Of a DNA stretch of 64,000 nucleotides, positions 37,237-45,643 are shown piece by piece. The notes beneath the pieces are model-generated. The model did no database searches and was not told the DNA's origin. It was given only the letters and a program-made list of their open reading frames with translations. The stretch lies in the NCBI RefSeq assembly GCF_900104625.1, contig NZ_FNVZ01000004.1, positions 62,001 to 126,000 of the forward strand, written 5' to 3'. How positions within the stretch are numbered: position 1 is the first letter of the stretch; each line of letters begins with the position of its first letter. Origin of the DNA: Leptotrichia massiliensis (GTDB taxonomy: Bacteria; Fusobacteriota; Fusobacteriia; Fusobacteriales; Leptotrichiaceae). The position numbers and the translations under genes were made by a program.

Positions 37237-37989
37237 TCAATAATTTACTTTATACAGATATAATCCTTCCGAAGCTGCCAAAATTTTCTTATCATCAGCA
37301 TTAGGATTCTCTAACCTTTTTTTTATATAATCTTCTTCTACATTCCCAAAATAAACCGCAAGTGCTGAACCAATCATAATTCTAACCATCGTTTTCAAAA
37401 ATCCATTTCCACAAATCTCGACATTTAACTGCTTTTTACCATTTTTTGCATCATAATAGCATTTTATATAGACAATTTCTCTCACAGGGTTCCTATAAGC
37501 CTTGTCCTTTTTCATAAAGCTACTAAAATCATATTTTCCAACAAAATCATTCATTATTTCCTGAAATTTTTCCACATTTACACTTGTCTTCAATCCAGTC
37601 ATATAATTTGCTTCAAACGGCGTAATATCTTCCTCATTCCTCATAATATAGAGATAAGTCCTATTTTTTGCATCAAATCGTGCATTAAAATCTTTTTCAA
37701 CTTCCTCAACTTCCAAGACCTTAACTTCTCCCTTTAGACATTTATTAATTTGTCTTTTTATCGCTTCTATCGGGATATTTTCATCAATAATAAAATTAGA
37801 AACCTGCTCCATAGCATGAACTCCTTTATCAGTTCTTCCTGATGAAATCATATTTATTTTTTGATTAAAAGTTTTAAAAATAGCTTTCTCAATTTCGCCT
37901 TGTACAGTTTTCATTTTTTTTTGTCGCTGAAATCCGCAAAATTTACTTCCATCATACTGATAAATCATTTTTAAATTTCTTTTTCCCAT
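37237..37989 (-). CDS. truA: tRNA pseudouridine(38-40) synthase TruA
   Basis: 250 residues, standard for TruA. The catalytic Asp lies in MISSGRTDKGVHAMEQV. Other family segments are YDGSKFCGFQRQ near the start, ARFDAKNRTYLYIM, YDFSSFMKK and GNGFLKTMVRIMIGSALAV. It modifies uridines in the anticodon arm. AGAGG precedes the ATG. Confidence 0.96.
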   Translation of the reverse strand: MGKRNLKMIYQYDGSKFCGFQRQKKMKTVQGEIEKAIFKTFNQKINMISSGRTDKGVHAMEQVSNFIIDENIPIEAIKRQINKCLKGEVKVLEVEEVEKDFNARFDAKNRTYLYIMRNEEDITPFEANYMTGLKTSVNVEKFQEIMNDFVGKYDFSSFMKKDKAYRNPVREIVYIKCYYDAKNGKKQLNVEICGNGFLKTMVRIMIGSALAVYFGNVEEDYIKKRLENPNADDKKILAASEGLYLYKVNY

Positions 37990-38054
37990 TTTTTCCTCTT
38001 TTTTCTTTCTTTAAAAACTTATATTATTTTTGAATTTATATTTTATGATTTAAT

Positions 38055-38083
38055 TATAAAAAAAAGAGCAATTTCTGCTCTTA
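38055..38083 (-). terminator. Terminator of the five-tRNA operon
   Basis: AAGAGCA pairs with TGCTCTT; the minus strand then has an eight-T run. About 30 bp after tRNA-Leu. Confidence 0.85.
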
Positions 38084-38110
38084 TATGTATCGGTAATTTT
38101 AAGTTTCAAA

Positions 38111-38194
38111 TGGTGCGAAAGGTGGGACTCGAACCCACATGTCGAAGACGCTAGATCCTAAGTCTAGTGCGTATACCAATTTCGCCACTCTCGC
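38111..38194 (-). tRNA. tRNA-Leu (anticodon TAG)
   Basis: Cloverleaf with long variable arm. Anticodon stem CTAGA/TCTAG around CTTAGGA, acceptor GCGAGAG/CTTTCGC, TTCGAGTCCC T-loop, encoded CCA (38111-38113). Last of five co-directed tRNAs. Confidence 0.95.
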
Positions 38195-38217
38195 AAATTT
38201 ACTATTTAATTTTTAAA

Positions 38218-38294
38218 TGGTGAGCCATACTGGGATCGAACCAGTGACACCTTGATTAAAAGTCAAGTGCTCTACCGACTGAGCTAATGGCTCA
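38218..38294 (-). tRNA. tRNA-Lys (anticodon TTT)
   Basis: Acceptor TGAGCCA/TGGCTCA, anticodon loop CTTTTAA, GGTTCGATCCC T arm, encoded CCA. Confidence 0.95.
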
Positions 38295-38301
38295 TAATTA
38301 A

Positions 38302-38378
38302 TGGGGTGACCGACGGGACTTGAACCCGCGACAACCAGTGCCACAAACTGGCGCTCTACCAACTGAACTACGGTCACC
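38302..38378 (-). tRNA. tRNA-His (anticodon GTG)
   Basis: Acceptor GTGACCG/CGGTCAC with the extra 5' G (position -1) opposite C73, as needed by histidyl-tRNA synthetase. Anticodon loop TTTGTGG. CCA encoded. Confidence 0.95.
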
Positions 38379-38413
38379 ATATATCTATAAAAAATTTACT
38401 CTTATAAATAAAA

Positions 38414-38489
38414 TGGAGCGGGAGACGAGGGTCGAACTCGCGACATTCAGCTTGGAAGGCTGACGCTCTACCAACTGAGCTACTCCCGC
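38414..38489 (-). tRNA. tRNA-Gly (anticodon TCC)
   Basis: Acceptor GCGGGAG/CTCCCGC, anticodon loop CTTCCAA, encoded CCA. Confidence 0.95.
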
Positions 38490-38502
38490 AAAATTTATAA
38501 AA

Positions 38503-38579
38503 TGGTCGGTGTAGTAGGATTTGAACCTACGACCCCCTGCTCCCAAGGCAGGTGCGCTACCGAGCTGCGCTATACACCG
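38503..38579 (-). tRNA. tRNA-Pro (anticodon TGG)
   Basis: Acceptor CGGTGTA/TACACCG, anticodon loop CTTGGGA, encoded CCA. First tRNA of the operon (Pro-Gly-His-Lys-Leu). Confidence 0.95.
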
Positions 38580-38625
38580 TTCTAAAGAATAATTTTGATT
38601 CCTCAAATACTCTCAGACAAGAAAT

Positions 38626-38654
38626 ATAATATCATAAATGAAAATAAATGTCAA
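38626..38654 (-). promoter_or_regulatory. Promoter of the five-tRNA operon
   Basis: Minus strand TTGACA (38649-38654), 17-bp spacer, TATTAT (38626-38631), about 45 bp before tRNA-Pro. Confidence 0.85.
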
Positions 38655-38739
38655 CTCTTTTTTTCAAATATTTTCAATTTTTCTTCAATTTTCTTTATAA
38701 ATCTCATTTTTTGTTTTATTTTATCCATATTTTTAATTG

Positions 38740-38771
38740 AAATAAGGGTATATTAGACATACCCTTATTGT
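38740..38771 (-). terminator. Hairpin after the cupin gene
   Basis: Perfect 11-bp stem AATAAGGGTAT / ATACCCTTATT (38742-38752 / 38759-38769), ten bases after the cupin stop codon. The U-tract on the minus strand is poor, so termination may be partial. Confidence 0.6.
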
Positions 38772-38778
38772 AAGTTTA

Positions 38779-39060
38779 TTATTTTTTTATTAATGTTACA
38801 CTAACTTCAGAATCTTCCAAAGCACTTCCATTAATAAAGTTTATTCCGTCAAAATGTAAAATATCTCCTGGTACTAAAATATGTTTTTCAGTTTCATTCA
38901 AAAACATTTCCATTTTCCCTTTCAAAACTGTGAAAATAATTTCCTCATCTTCATGGTTGTGCTTAGCAATTTCTTCATCTTTTTTCAAAATTTTCTTTAC
39001 CAATTTAAAATTTCCCTTGTTGAATAGCAATCCTGCTTCATTTTTTACATTTCCAAACAT
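38779..39060 (-). CDS. Small single-domain cupin protein
   Basis: 93 residues. KKDEEIAKHNHEDEEIIFTVLKGKMEMFL is the first cupin motif, with two His and a Glu as likely metal ligands; HILVPGDILHFDGINFING covers the second, with the usual His replaced, so metal binding may be incomplete. The substrate is unknown. AAGGAG precedes the ATG. It follows rho by 24 bp, so it is probably the last gene of the miaB-rho-cupin operon. Confidence 0.8.
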   Translation of the reverse strand: MFGNVKNEAGLLFNKGNFKLVKKILKKDEEIAKHNHEDEEIIFTVLKGKMEMFLNETEKHILVPGDILHFDGINFINGSALEDSEVSVTLIKK

Positions 39061-39084
39061 CTTTATCTCCTTAATAATTTATTT

Positions 39085-40542
39085 TTATTTTCCTTTTTTT
39101 GTTTTATATAAATCTTCTAACAATTCATCATTATTCTTGTATTTCTTTATTAGTTCAATTAAGTTTCTCATCCCTTCAACTTCTGACATTTCACTTAGTT
39201 CTCTTCGCAACTTCCAGATTTTTTCCAGATTTTCTCTTGGAATTAATAATTCTTCACGTCTTGTGCCACTCTTTAATGCATCAATTGCTGGAAATATTCT
39301 TAACTGTTCAAGTGTTCGGCTTAAAATAATTTCCATATTTCCTGTCCCTTTAAATTCTTCAAAAATTACTTCATCCATTCTGCTTCCAGTTTCAACAAGT
39401 GCAGTTGCAATAATCGTAAGGCTTCCACCATTTTTTATATTTCTTGCGGCACCTAAAAATCTTTTTGGATAATAAAGGGCATTCGGATCAATTCCTCCTG
39501 AAATCAATTTTCCACTTGATGGGATTGTTATGTTATACGAACGTGCCAATCTTGTTAAACTGTCCATTAAAATTAAAATGTCCTTTCCACGTTCCACTTG
39601 CCTTTTTGCCATTCGAAGCACATTTTCTGTAACTTCTGTATGTACTCTTGGATCTTCATCAAAAGTTGCGGCATACACTTCCGCCTCCTTCACATTTTCC
39701 TTAATATCTGTAACTTCTTCCGGCCTTTCATCAATTAGTAAAATCCACACATCAATTTCTGGATTATATTTTATAATATCATTTGCAATTGTAGAAAGGA
39801 GTACAGTTTTCCCAGCTTTTGGCGGTGCAACTATAAGCCCTCTCTGACCCTTTCCAATTGGTGAAATTAAGTCAATAATTCTTGAAGAAATTTCTCCGCT
39901 TCCCAAATTTAACTTCTCATCTGGATATGATGGCACTAAATCGTCAAAATATGGACGTTCGAGTGATTTTTCAGGCAAATCTCCATTTACTAGCAATACT
40001 TTTAAAATTCCATAATTCTTCTCTGTACCAATTGGTATTCTTAATTCTCCAAATACAATATCTTCATTTCTTAGGAAAAATCTTTTTATTTGTGACATTG
40101 AAACATAAACATCAGGACCAATTGAAGTATTTCTCAAAAATCCATAATTTCCATCTCCAATTACATCCAGCTTCCCAAATCCATAAGTTTTTCCTCTTTC
40201 TTCTCCTTTTTTAATCAAAATAGCATTTATAAGTTCAAGTTTTGACATTCCTGAAAAATTTTCAATTTTATATTCTTTTGCCATTTTCTTTAACTTAGTC
40301 ACATTTTGTGAAAGAATATCCTTTATCATTTCCTCTTCAAGATTCAAATTTTCTGAACTATTTTTTTTCTCTGTTTCTTCTTCTTTTTCAATTTGTTTTT
40401 TTTCTTCTAAATTTTCGCTAAGTTCTGAAATCTCCTTTGTTTCCGACGCTTTCGGACGTCCTCTTTTCTTTTTTACAGGTTCAATCTGCTCTTGCTGATT
40501 TTTTCCCATCTCGACTTCTCTCTCTGTCTCTTTTTTCTTCAT
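39085..40542 (-). CDS. rho: Transcription termination factor Rho
   Basis: 485 residues. The first 75 or so are a charged low-complexity extension (KKKRGRPKAS, then E/K-rich) before the Rho N-terminal domain (LKKMAKEYKIENFSGMSKLELINAIL). The RNA-binding cold-shock domain has GKLDVIGDGNYGFLR. The ATPase core shows GLIVAPPKAGKTVLL (Walker A), ILILMDSLTRLARSYN (Walker B) and GSLTIIATALVETGSRMDEVIFEEFKGTGNMEI. It terminates untranslated transcripts as a hexamer. The ATG directly follows the miaB stop codon, with GGAGG inside miaB, so translation is coupled. Confidence 0.96.
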   Translation of the reverse strand: MKKKETEREVEMGKNQQEQIEPVKKKRGRPKASETKEISELSENLEEKKQIEKEEETEKKNSSENLNLEEEMIKDILSQNVTKLKKMAKEYKIENFSGMSKLELINAILIKKGEERGKTYGFGKLDVIGDGNYGFLRNTSIGPDVYVSMSQIKRFFLRNEDIVFGELRIPIGTEKNYGILKVLLVNGDLPEKSLERPYFDDLVPSYPDEKLNLGSGEISSRIIDLISPIGKGQRGLIVAPPKAGKTVLLSTIANDIIKYNPEIDVWILLIDERPEEVTDIKENVKEAEVYAATFDEDPRVHTEVTENVLRMAKRQVERGKDILILMDSLTRLARSYNITIPSSGKLISGGIDPNALYYPKRFLGAARNIKNGGSLTIIATALVETGSRMDEVIFEEFKGTGNMEIILSRTLEQLRIFPAIDALKSGTRREELLIPRENLEKIWKLRRELSEMSEVEGMRNLIELIKKYKNNDELLEDLYKTKKGK

Positions 40543-41871
40543 TTACTCCTCCACCAACTCTCCATATAATGTCCATGTTTTTGCATCATAAATTCTTGTA
40601 TTCACAAATTTCCCTTTCAAATCCTTTCTATCGCTCTTAAATAAAACTATTTTATGCGTAGAACTTCTTCCTGTCAACATTTCAGGATTTTTTCTGCTCG
40701 GTCCTTCCACAAGCACTTTAACAATTTTTCCAAGATATTTCTGGCTTTCTTCTTTTGCCTTCATATTCTGTAATCTCATAAGCTGCTGCAGTCTCTCATT
40801 TTTTATTTGCTCATCGACTTGTTTGCCCATAGTAGCCGCAGGAGTCCCTGTTCTCTTTGAATACATGAACATAAACGCATTTTCAAATCCAACTTCATTC
40901 ACAACATCCATCGTGTCTTGAAAATCTTCATCTGTTTCCCCTGGAAAACCTACGATAATATCTGTTGTAAGCCCAATATCAGGTACTTTCTCCTTAATTT
41001 TTTTAGCAAGTGCAATAAATTCCTCTTTTGTGTATCCTCTGTTCATTGCATCCAAAATTTTTGTAGAACCGGATTGCAGCGGCAGATGCAGCATTCTTGC
41101 TATTTTCGGGTTTCTTGCGATTGTATCAATTACTTCATCACTAAAGTCCTTTGGATGTGGCGACACATATTTTATCCAGAAATCTCCTTCTACATTTGCA
41201 CTTTCCTCCAATAATTCTGCAAAATTATCCTGCCCATTTGCAAAATCGCTTCCATACGAATTTACATTCTGTCCTAAAAATAATATCTCTTTGTATCCTT
41301 TTTTTGTATATTGTTCAACATCACTAACTATTTCGTTAAGCGGTACAGAACGCTCCATTCCACGTACATAAGGAACTATACAAAATGTACAATAATTATT
41401 GCATCCATAAGTTATGGAAATTGAAGCTACGATATCATCCCCAAAGTCAGCATCAACCCTTGTCGGCAATTCATCCTCATCATCCACCATAACAATATGT
41501 GTTTCTTCCCCAGATTCAATTCTTTCTAAAATATCAGGAATTCTTCCTATATTCTGATTTCCAAGTACCAAGTCCACATAAGGAGTCTTTTTAATAAATT
41601 CATCCCTTACTTCCTGAGCAAGGCATCCTGTAACACCAATAATCATTTTCCCATCTTTTTCTTCCTTTATTCTTTTCAAATCCCCAAGTTTTCCATACAC
41701 CTTAACAGCCGCCCCTTCTCTTACTGTACAAGTATTCAAAAATACCAAATCCGTATTTTCAATATCTTCTGTCATATGGTACCCCATTGTTTGTAACATT
41801 TGTTTCATTTTTGCACTTTCATTTACATTCATCTGACAACCATAAGTTATTATTGTTGCTCTCTTTTCCAC
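40543..41871 (-). CDS. miaB: tRNA-2-methylthio-N6-dimethylallyladenosine synthase MiaB
   Basis: 442 residues. The N-terminal MTTase domain starts at ITYGCQMNVNES (Cys12). The radical-SAM cluster is YGCNNYCTFCIVPYVRG (CxxxCxxC), followed by EILFLGQNVNSYG and TDIIVGFPGETDEDF; the TRAM domain is at the end. The first-cluster Cys residues in CTVREGA and TGCLAQE are present. It adds methylthio to i6A37 of tRNAs, two iron-sulphur clusters being used. Leads the operon with rho and the cupin gene. TGGAGGG lies before the ATG. Confidence 0.95.
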   Translation of the reverse strand: MEKRATIITYGCQMNVNESAKMKQMLQTMGYHMTEDIENTDLVFLNTCTVREGAAVKVYGKLGDLKRIKEEKDGKMIIGVTGCLAQEVRDEFIKKTPYVDLVLGNQNIGRIPDILERIESGEETHIVMVDDEDELPTRVDADFGDDIVASISITYGCNNYCTFCIVPYVRGMERSVPLNEIVSDVEQYTKKGYKEILFLGQNVNSYGSDFANGQDNFAELLEESANVEGDFWIKYVSPHPKDFSDEVIDTIARNPKIARMLHLPLQSGSTKILDAMNRGYTKEEFIALAKKIKEKVPDIGLTTDIIVGFPGETDEDFQDTMDVVNEVGFENAFMFMYSKRTGTPAATMGKQVDEQIKNERLQQLMRLQNMKAKEESQKYLGKIVKVLVEGPSRKNPEMLTGRSSTHKIVLFKSDRKDLKGKFVNTRIYDAKTWTLYGELVEE

Positions 41872-42243
41872 TTTTTCCCTCCAAATTTTGTTCTATTTCT
41901 TAAAAGTCTATGATTTTTTCCTGAACAGTTTTTGAATTGCTTAAATATGATAAATTTTTACCACTTAAATAGCTCTAACTATCCAAGTATAAATCTTTAT
42001 TTTCAAGTTTGTTTTTTCTTGCCCTAATGGTATCATTTTTATTTTAGAATTTCAAGAAATTTTTATTCTTTTTTTTAATTAATAATTTTTATTTCTTAAC
42101 ACTTAATTTAAAAAAATAATACCAAATATCATTTCTCCTATTTCACAATAACAGTCACTTTATTATCACTTACTTTATTCTAAAATAAAAAACACTCTAG
42201 GAGTGTAGAGTGCAATTTATTATGAAAAAATTTAATTTATTAT
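41872..42243. other. Intergenic stretch between miaB and tRNA-Leu(CAA)
   Basis: No credible frame is seen. It holds the tRNA-Leu terminator (42184-42212) and A/T-rich sequence with no clear miaB promoter hexamers. Confidence 0.5.
42184..42212 (-). terminator. Terminator after tRNA-Leu(CAA)
   Basis: ACACTC pairs with GAGTGT; an alternative outer CACTC/GAGTG also pairs. The minus strand continues with TTTTTTATTTTA. Confidence 0.8.
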
Positions 42244-42329
42244 TGGTGCCCGAGGCCGGAGTCGAACCGGCACGATATAAAATCGACGGATTTTGAGTCC
42301 GTTGCGTCTACCAATTTCACCACTCGGGC
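42244..42329 (-). tRNA. tRNA-Leu (anticodon CAA)
   Basis: Long variable arm; acceptor GCCCGAG/CTCGGGC, anticodon stem ACGGA/TCCGT with loop CTCAAAA, GGTTCGACTCC T arm, A73 and encoded CCA. Confidence 0.95.
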
Positions 42330-42351
42330 ATATTTTATAAATTACCTACTT

Positions 42352-42380
42352 AGTATAATATATTTTTTAAATTTTGTCAA
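42352..42380 (-). promoter_or_regulatory. Promoter of tRNA-Leu(CAA)
   Basis: Minus strand TTGACA (42375-42380), 17-bp spacer, TATACT (42352-42357), 23 bp before the tRNA. Confidence 0.85.
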
Positions 42381-42415
42381 CTAATTTTAAAATTTTTTTT
42401 GATATTTTTTACAAA

Positions 42416-42614
42416 GTTTATAGTATACTTAAAATCGAATTCAAAAGCTATGACTATTTTACTCAAATCCTAAATTTATATAATTTTTAATAGTTCTATT
42501 TTAAATGGGTTTGAGTATATATTTAGATCTTTATAAAATCAAATTAATATAACTGAAATTCATTTATTCTAATCATAGCTTTAAACTTTATTCTCGATTA
42601 TTTTTACTATAAAC
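42416..42614. repeat. 199-bp nested palindromic element
   Basis: The ends are GTTTATAGTA (42416-42425) and TACTATAAAC (42605-42614), a perfect 10-bp terminal inverted repeat. Moving inward, AATCGA/TCGATT, AAAGCTATGA/TCATAGCTTT and TACTCAAA (42460-42467)/TTTGAGTA (42510-42517) also pair. This MITE-like layout has no coding capacity. Target-site duplication is unclear because of the A/T-rich context. It is placed between tRNA-Leu and the M23 peptidase gene. Confidence 0.55.
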
Positions 42615-42626
42615 TAAATTTATTAT

Positions 42627-43589
42627 TTACATCCTCTTTTTCCTAATTCTTCTTCTCAGATTTTTAACTTTATTTGAATTTTGGTTCATTTTACTACCAT
42701 CTGGATTCACCTTTTCTTCAGTAAATACACTTGCATCTCTAAAAGCAGCATCATATCCTTTTGTTTCAAACCATTCTGTTTTAGCTGCTTCAGTTTGAGC
42801 ATTTATTTCTTGTTTTGTCATTTGATCTCCATTTTTTATCTCAAAATACATTTCTGGATCTACCCTATTTACAAGACCTTTTCCACGCATTTCAAAGGCT
42901 ATTTCAAAATGTAGATGTGGAGCACGTGTTCCGCTTGCATTTCCTGTTACCCCTGATTTAGCTATCACTTGTCCAGCCTTTACAATATCTCCAACTTTTA
43001 CATTTACTTCGCTTAAATGGCAATATCTAATGTACTTTATCTGCATTGTGTTTGGATCATAGTTGCTGCTATAGTCCATTTCCCTTGCACTTAATTTTGG
43101 CTGATAGTTTTTTCTTTTTATTTTCTCTAATTCTTTTGGATCAACTTCTAAATAGAAATTCAATCCATAACCTGTTTTATCAACATACATATCCACAATT
43201 TTACCATCCAGCACAGCATAAACATCTGTTCCTGGCAATGCAAAAATATCAATTCCTTGATGTCCTCTCGCTCCATTACTTCTAGTTAGCCCAAATTTAG
43301 CCCAGTCAGGATAAACTTCCCCACGAAAATTGTAATACGTAACTTGCGGATTTTTTATCGGATCGATTCTAAAAATCTTATCTTCTTCATCTCCATTCAC
43401 ACCATTATTTCCAGAATCAATATTTTTCCTAATAAACATCATTCCAACAATTATAATTCCTAAAATTAATAAAGTTATTACACCTATAATTATCCCTGTT
43501 TTCCTGCCAGATTTTGAATTTTCCTTTTCTACTTTTTCTTCTTTTTTTTCATCCAAAACCTCATCTACATTTTTATTTTCATTTTCCAT
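42627..43589 (-). CDS. Membrane-anchored M23 (LytM) peptidase family protein
   Basis: About 320 residues from the ATG at 43589. No good ribosome site is adjacent; a TTG three codons upstream and a distant GAAGGAGAGG leave the start uncertain. An acidic/basic cytoplasmic tail (1-27) is followed by a membrane helix (about 30-50). The peptidase domain has ARGHQGIDIFALPGTDVYAVLDGKIV (HxxxD zinc motif) and HLHFEIAFEMRGK (HxH). An insertion of about 45 residues separates the strands. It would cleave peptide cross-links in murein on the periplasmic side. The tail is basic (NLRRRIRKKRM). Confidence 0.85.
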   Translation of the reverse strand: MENENKNVDEVLDEKKEEKVEKENSKSGRKTGIIIGVITLLILGIIIVGMMFIRKNIDSGNNGVNGDEEDKIFRIDPIKNPQVTYYNFRGEVYPDWAKFGLTRSNGARGHQGIDIFALPGTDVYAVLDGKIVDMYVDKTGYGLNFYLEVDPKELEKIKRKNYQPKLSAREMDYSSNYDPNTMQIKYIRYCHLSEVNVKVGDIVKAGQVIAKSGVTGNASGTRAPHLHFEIAFEMRGKGLVNRVDPEMYFEIKNGDQMTKQEINAQTEAAKTEWFETKGYDAAFRDASVFTEEKVNPDGSKMNQNSNKVKNLRRRIRKKRM

Positions 43590-43628
43590 AATAATCAATT
43601 TGCTAAATTTGAATAGCCTCTCCTTCTT

Positions 43629-44099
43629 TTATTTATTTTTTTCTTCATCCAGAATGTATTCTTCAATATAAAAATTAGAAATATGTGAAGAAAATCCTTC
43701 TATTTTCTGATATTCCTTTATTTTTTTCCTAGCCTCTAATTTTGATAAACATACTGATAAAATTCGATGTTTTTCCTTTGCTTTATCTTTACCAATATAA
43801 TAAAAATGAGAAAGTACGTATAATTTTTGGTTTTTGGAATTGTCAATTTCTACATCATCTTCTCCATAATAAGTAACATAACCACCTTCCCATCCAGCAT
43901 ATTTATCCAAATGACATTTTTCTAGCCAGAACCCATCCAAATGTGAACAAAATCCTTTAATTTTTTTATATTTTTCCAGTGCCTTCAATCCTTCTTCCCT
44001 TGTATAATAGGCACCTAAAAACCTTGCTTCCTCATTCCACTTATACTTATCATAGACATCTCCATAATCATATCCATGTGATAAAATCCATATTTTCAT
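43629..44099 (-). CDS. Protein with two DUF7336-like domains
   Basis: 156 residues, soluble. Two similar units: residues 1-75 (IWILSHGYDYGDVYDKYKWNEE, GAYYTREEGLKALEKYKKIKGF, DGFWLEKCHLD) and 92-150 (LYVLSHFYYIGKDKAKEKHRI, KLEARKKIKEYQKIEGF, SNFYIEEYILDE). The shared pattern is (Y/W)-h-LSH, then a helix ending in Y-K/Q-IKGF and h-EE/K-h-LD. This is like the DUF7336 domain. Function unknown. It lies 12 bp after another single-domain gene of the same kind. Confidence 0.7.
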   Translation of the reverse strand: MKIWILSHGYDYGDVYDKYKWNEEARFLGAYYTREEGLKALEKYKKIKGFCSHLDGFWLEKCHLDKYAGWEGGYVTYYGEDDVEIDNSKNQKLYVLSHFYYIGKDKAKEKHRILSVCLSKLEARKKIKEYQKIEGFSSHISNFYIEEYILDEEKNK

Positions 44100-44111
44100 A
44101 GTTTCTCCTAA

Positions 44112-44345
44112 TTATTTAAGGCTTTTAGATTTAAACCCTTTTGTGTAGTAATCTTTCCCAATTATCATGGTTCTAATTTTAAATCCTTCAGGACAATCCA
44201 TAAAACCTTTCATTTCTTTCCATTTATCAACAATTTCCAATGCCTTTTCCTTTGTTGAAAAAAATCCTATTAATTTATCATCATCCTTTTCATCTCTATG
44301 ATACAGCATGTACACTTTTTTTATCTTTTGTTTTTCAGATTTCAT
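44112..44345 (-). CDS. Single-domain DUF7336-like protein
   Basis: 77 residues, soluble and basic. VYMLYHRDEKDDDKLIGFFSTKEKALEIVDKWKEMKGFMD and EGFKIRTMIIGKD match the unit seen twice in the next gene. Tight spacing suggests joint transcription. Function unknown. Confidence 0.7.
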   Translation of the reverse strand: MKSEKQKIKKVYMLYHRDEKDDDKLIGFFSTKEKALEIVDKWKEMKGFMDCPEGFKIRTMIIGKDYYTKGFKSKSLK

Positions 44346-44413
44346 AATTTATTCTCCCTTTTACAAAATCAATAAACTTATAAAAATCAACACATTAATA
44401 ATTTCAAAAAACT

Positions 44414-45619
44414 TTATCTTCTTTCCAATTCACAAATAACCTCACTCAAAATATCATAAGCCAGCTCCATCTTACTTTTCTGACTAATTTCCACCGAAGT
44501 CCTATCTTTTCTAATAATCTCAATCACATTTTCATCGCTGCCCATTACAGACGCATTATTTGCCACTATAATATCCAAATTTTTCTTTTCCAGCTTTTTC
44601 AAGGCATTTTCCTTTATATTGTTAGTTTCTGCCGCAAATCCAACTAATAGCTGTTTTTCTTTTTTCCTGCTCATCTCTAGCAAAATATCAGGATTTCTAA
44701 CCAATTCTATAACAAAATCTGAATCAGATTTCTTTATTTTTTCGTTTTTGTACTCCTTTGGTCTGTAATCAGCAACTGCGGCACAAGCTATGAAAATATC
44801 AGTATCTTTAAAATATTCATCCACTTTCTCATACATTTCCAACGCTGATTCCACAGAAATAAAATTTTTAAGCCCATTTGGAATTTTCAAGTCCGTAGGC
44901 CCGCTAATTAAAGTTACTTCTGCTCCCAAATCAGCCGCCGCCTGAGCAAGTGAATATCCCATTTTCCCGCTTGAATTATTTGACAAATATCTGATTGGAT
45001 CAATATTTTCCTTTGTTCTTCCACTTGTTATAAGAATTTTTTTGCCTTTTAACGCAGTATCAAAATTTTCTATTTTTGAAAAAATACTGTATCTTTCTAT
45101 TTCTTCGACAATATCTTCTGGATCGCTCATTCTACCCTTCGCACTGTAATTGCAGGCAAGCAAGCCTTCTTCTGCATCAATAAACCTATATCCAAAGGAT
45201 TTCAGCTTATCAATATTTTCTTTTAAAATGGGATTTTCATACATATTCACATTCATTGCCAAGGTAAAAAATACTGGCTTTCTTATCGAAACAGCGGAAA
45301 GGATTGTCGTAAGCATATCATCTGCAATCCCATTTGCAACTTTTCCAATTATATTATAAGTCGCAGGTGCAATCAAAACCATATCTGCCCAATCCGCAAG
45401 TGAAATATGTTCCACCTCATAGTGTGGATTACCGTCCCACATATCCACATAAATCCTATTTCTTGATAAAGTTTCAAGAGTCAAAGGGCCAATGATTTTT
45501 GTAGCATTTTCAGTCATCACAACTTTCACATTATATCCTTTCTTTTTCAAAAGCGATACAATTCCAGCCGATTTATATGCTGCAATTCCCCCTGTAACTC
45601 CTACTAAAATATTTTTCAT
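44414..45619 (-). CDS. coaBC: Bifunctional CoaBC (phosphopantothenoylcysteine synthetase/decarboxylase)
   Basis: 401 residues. The N-terminal CoaC flavoprotein part has ILVGVTGGIAAYKSAGIVSLL, the active-site His in VEHISLADWADMVLIAPATYN, and the substrate-clamp Cys in GLLACNYSAKGRM. The C-terminal CoaB part shows KKILITSGRTKENIDPIRYLSNNSSGKMG and FIACAAVADYRPKEYKNEKIKK. It makes 4'-phosphopantetheine from phosphopantothenate and cysteine using CTP. It follows cysS by 24 bp; both consume cysteine. Confidence 0.95.
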   Translation of the reverse strand: MKNILVGVTGGIAAYKSAGIVSLLKKKGYNVKVVMTENATKIIGPLTLETLSRNRIYVDMWDGNPHYEVEHISLADWADMVLIAPATYNIIGKVANGIADDMLTTILSAVSIRKPVFFTLAMNVNMYENPILKENIDKLKSFGYRFIDAEEGLLACNYSAKGRMSDPEDIVEEIERYSIFSKIENFDTALKGKKILITSGRTKENIDPIRYLSNNSSGKMGYSLAQAAADLGAEVTLISGPTDLKIPNGLKNFISVESALEMYEKVDEYFKDTDIFIACAAVADYRPKEYKNEKIKKSDSDFVIELVRNPDILLEMSRKKEKQLLVGFAAETNNIKENALKKLEKKNLDIIVANNASVMGSDENVIEIIRKDRTSVEISQKSKMELAYDILSEVICELERR

Positions 45620-45643
45620 TTTTCCCTCTTTTTAAATCAAAAA

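Noticed and set aside
38385-38606. 73-codon frame at the tRNA cluster
   Set aside because: It reads through tRNA-Gly and tRNA-Pro on the same strand; not a protein gene.
42416-42614. tRNA-associated integration site of a prophage
   Set aside because: No integrase, no repeat of the tRNA 3' end, and the neighbouring genes are ordinary.
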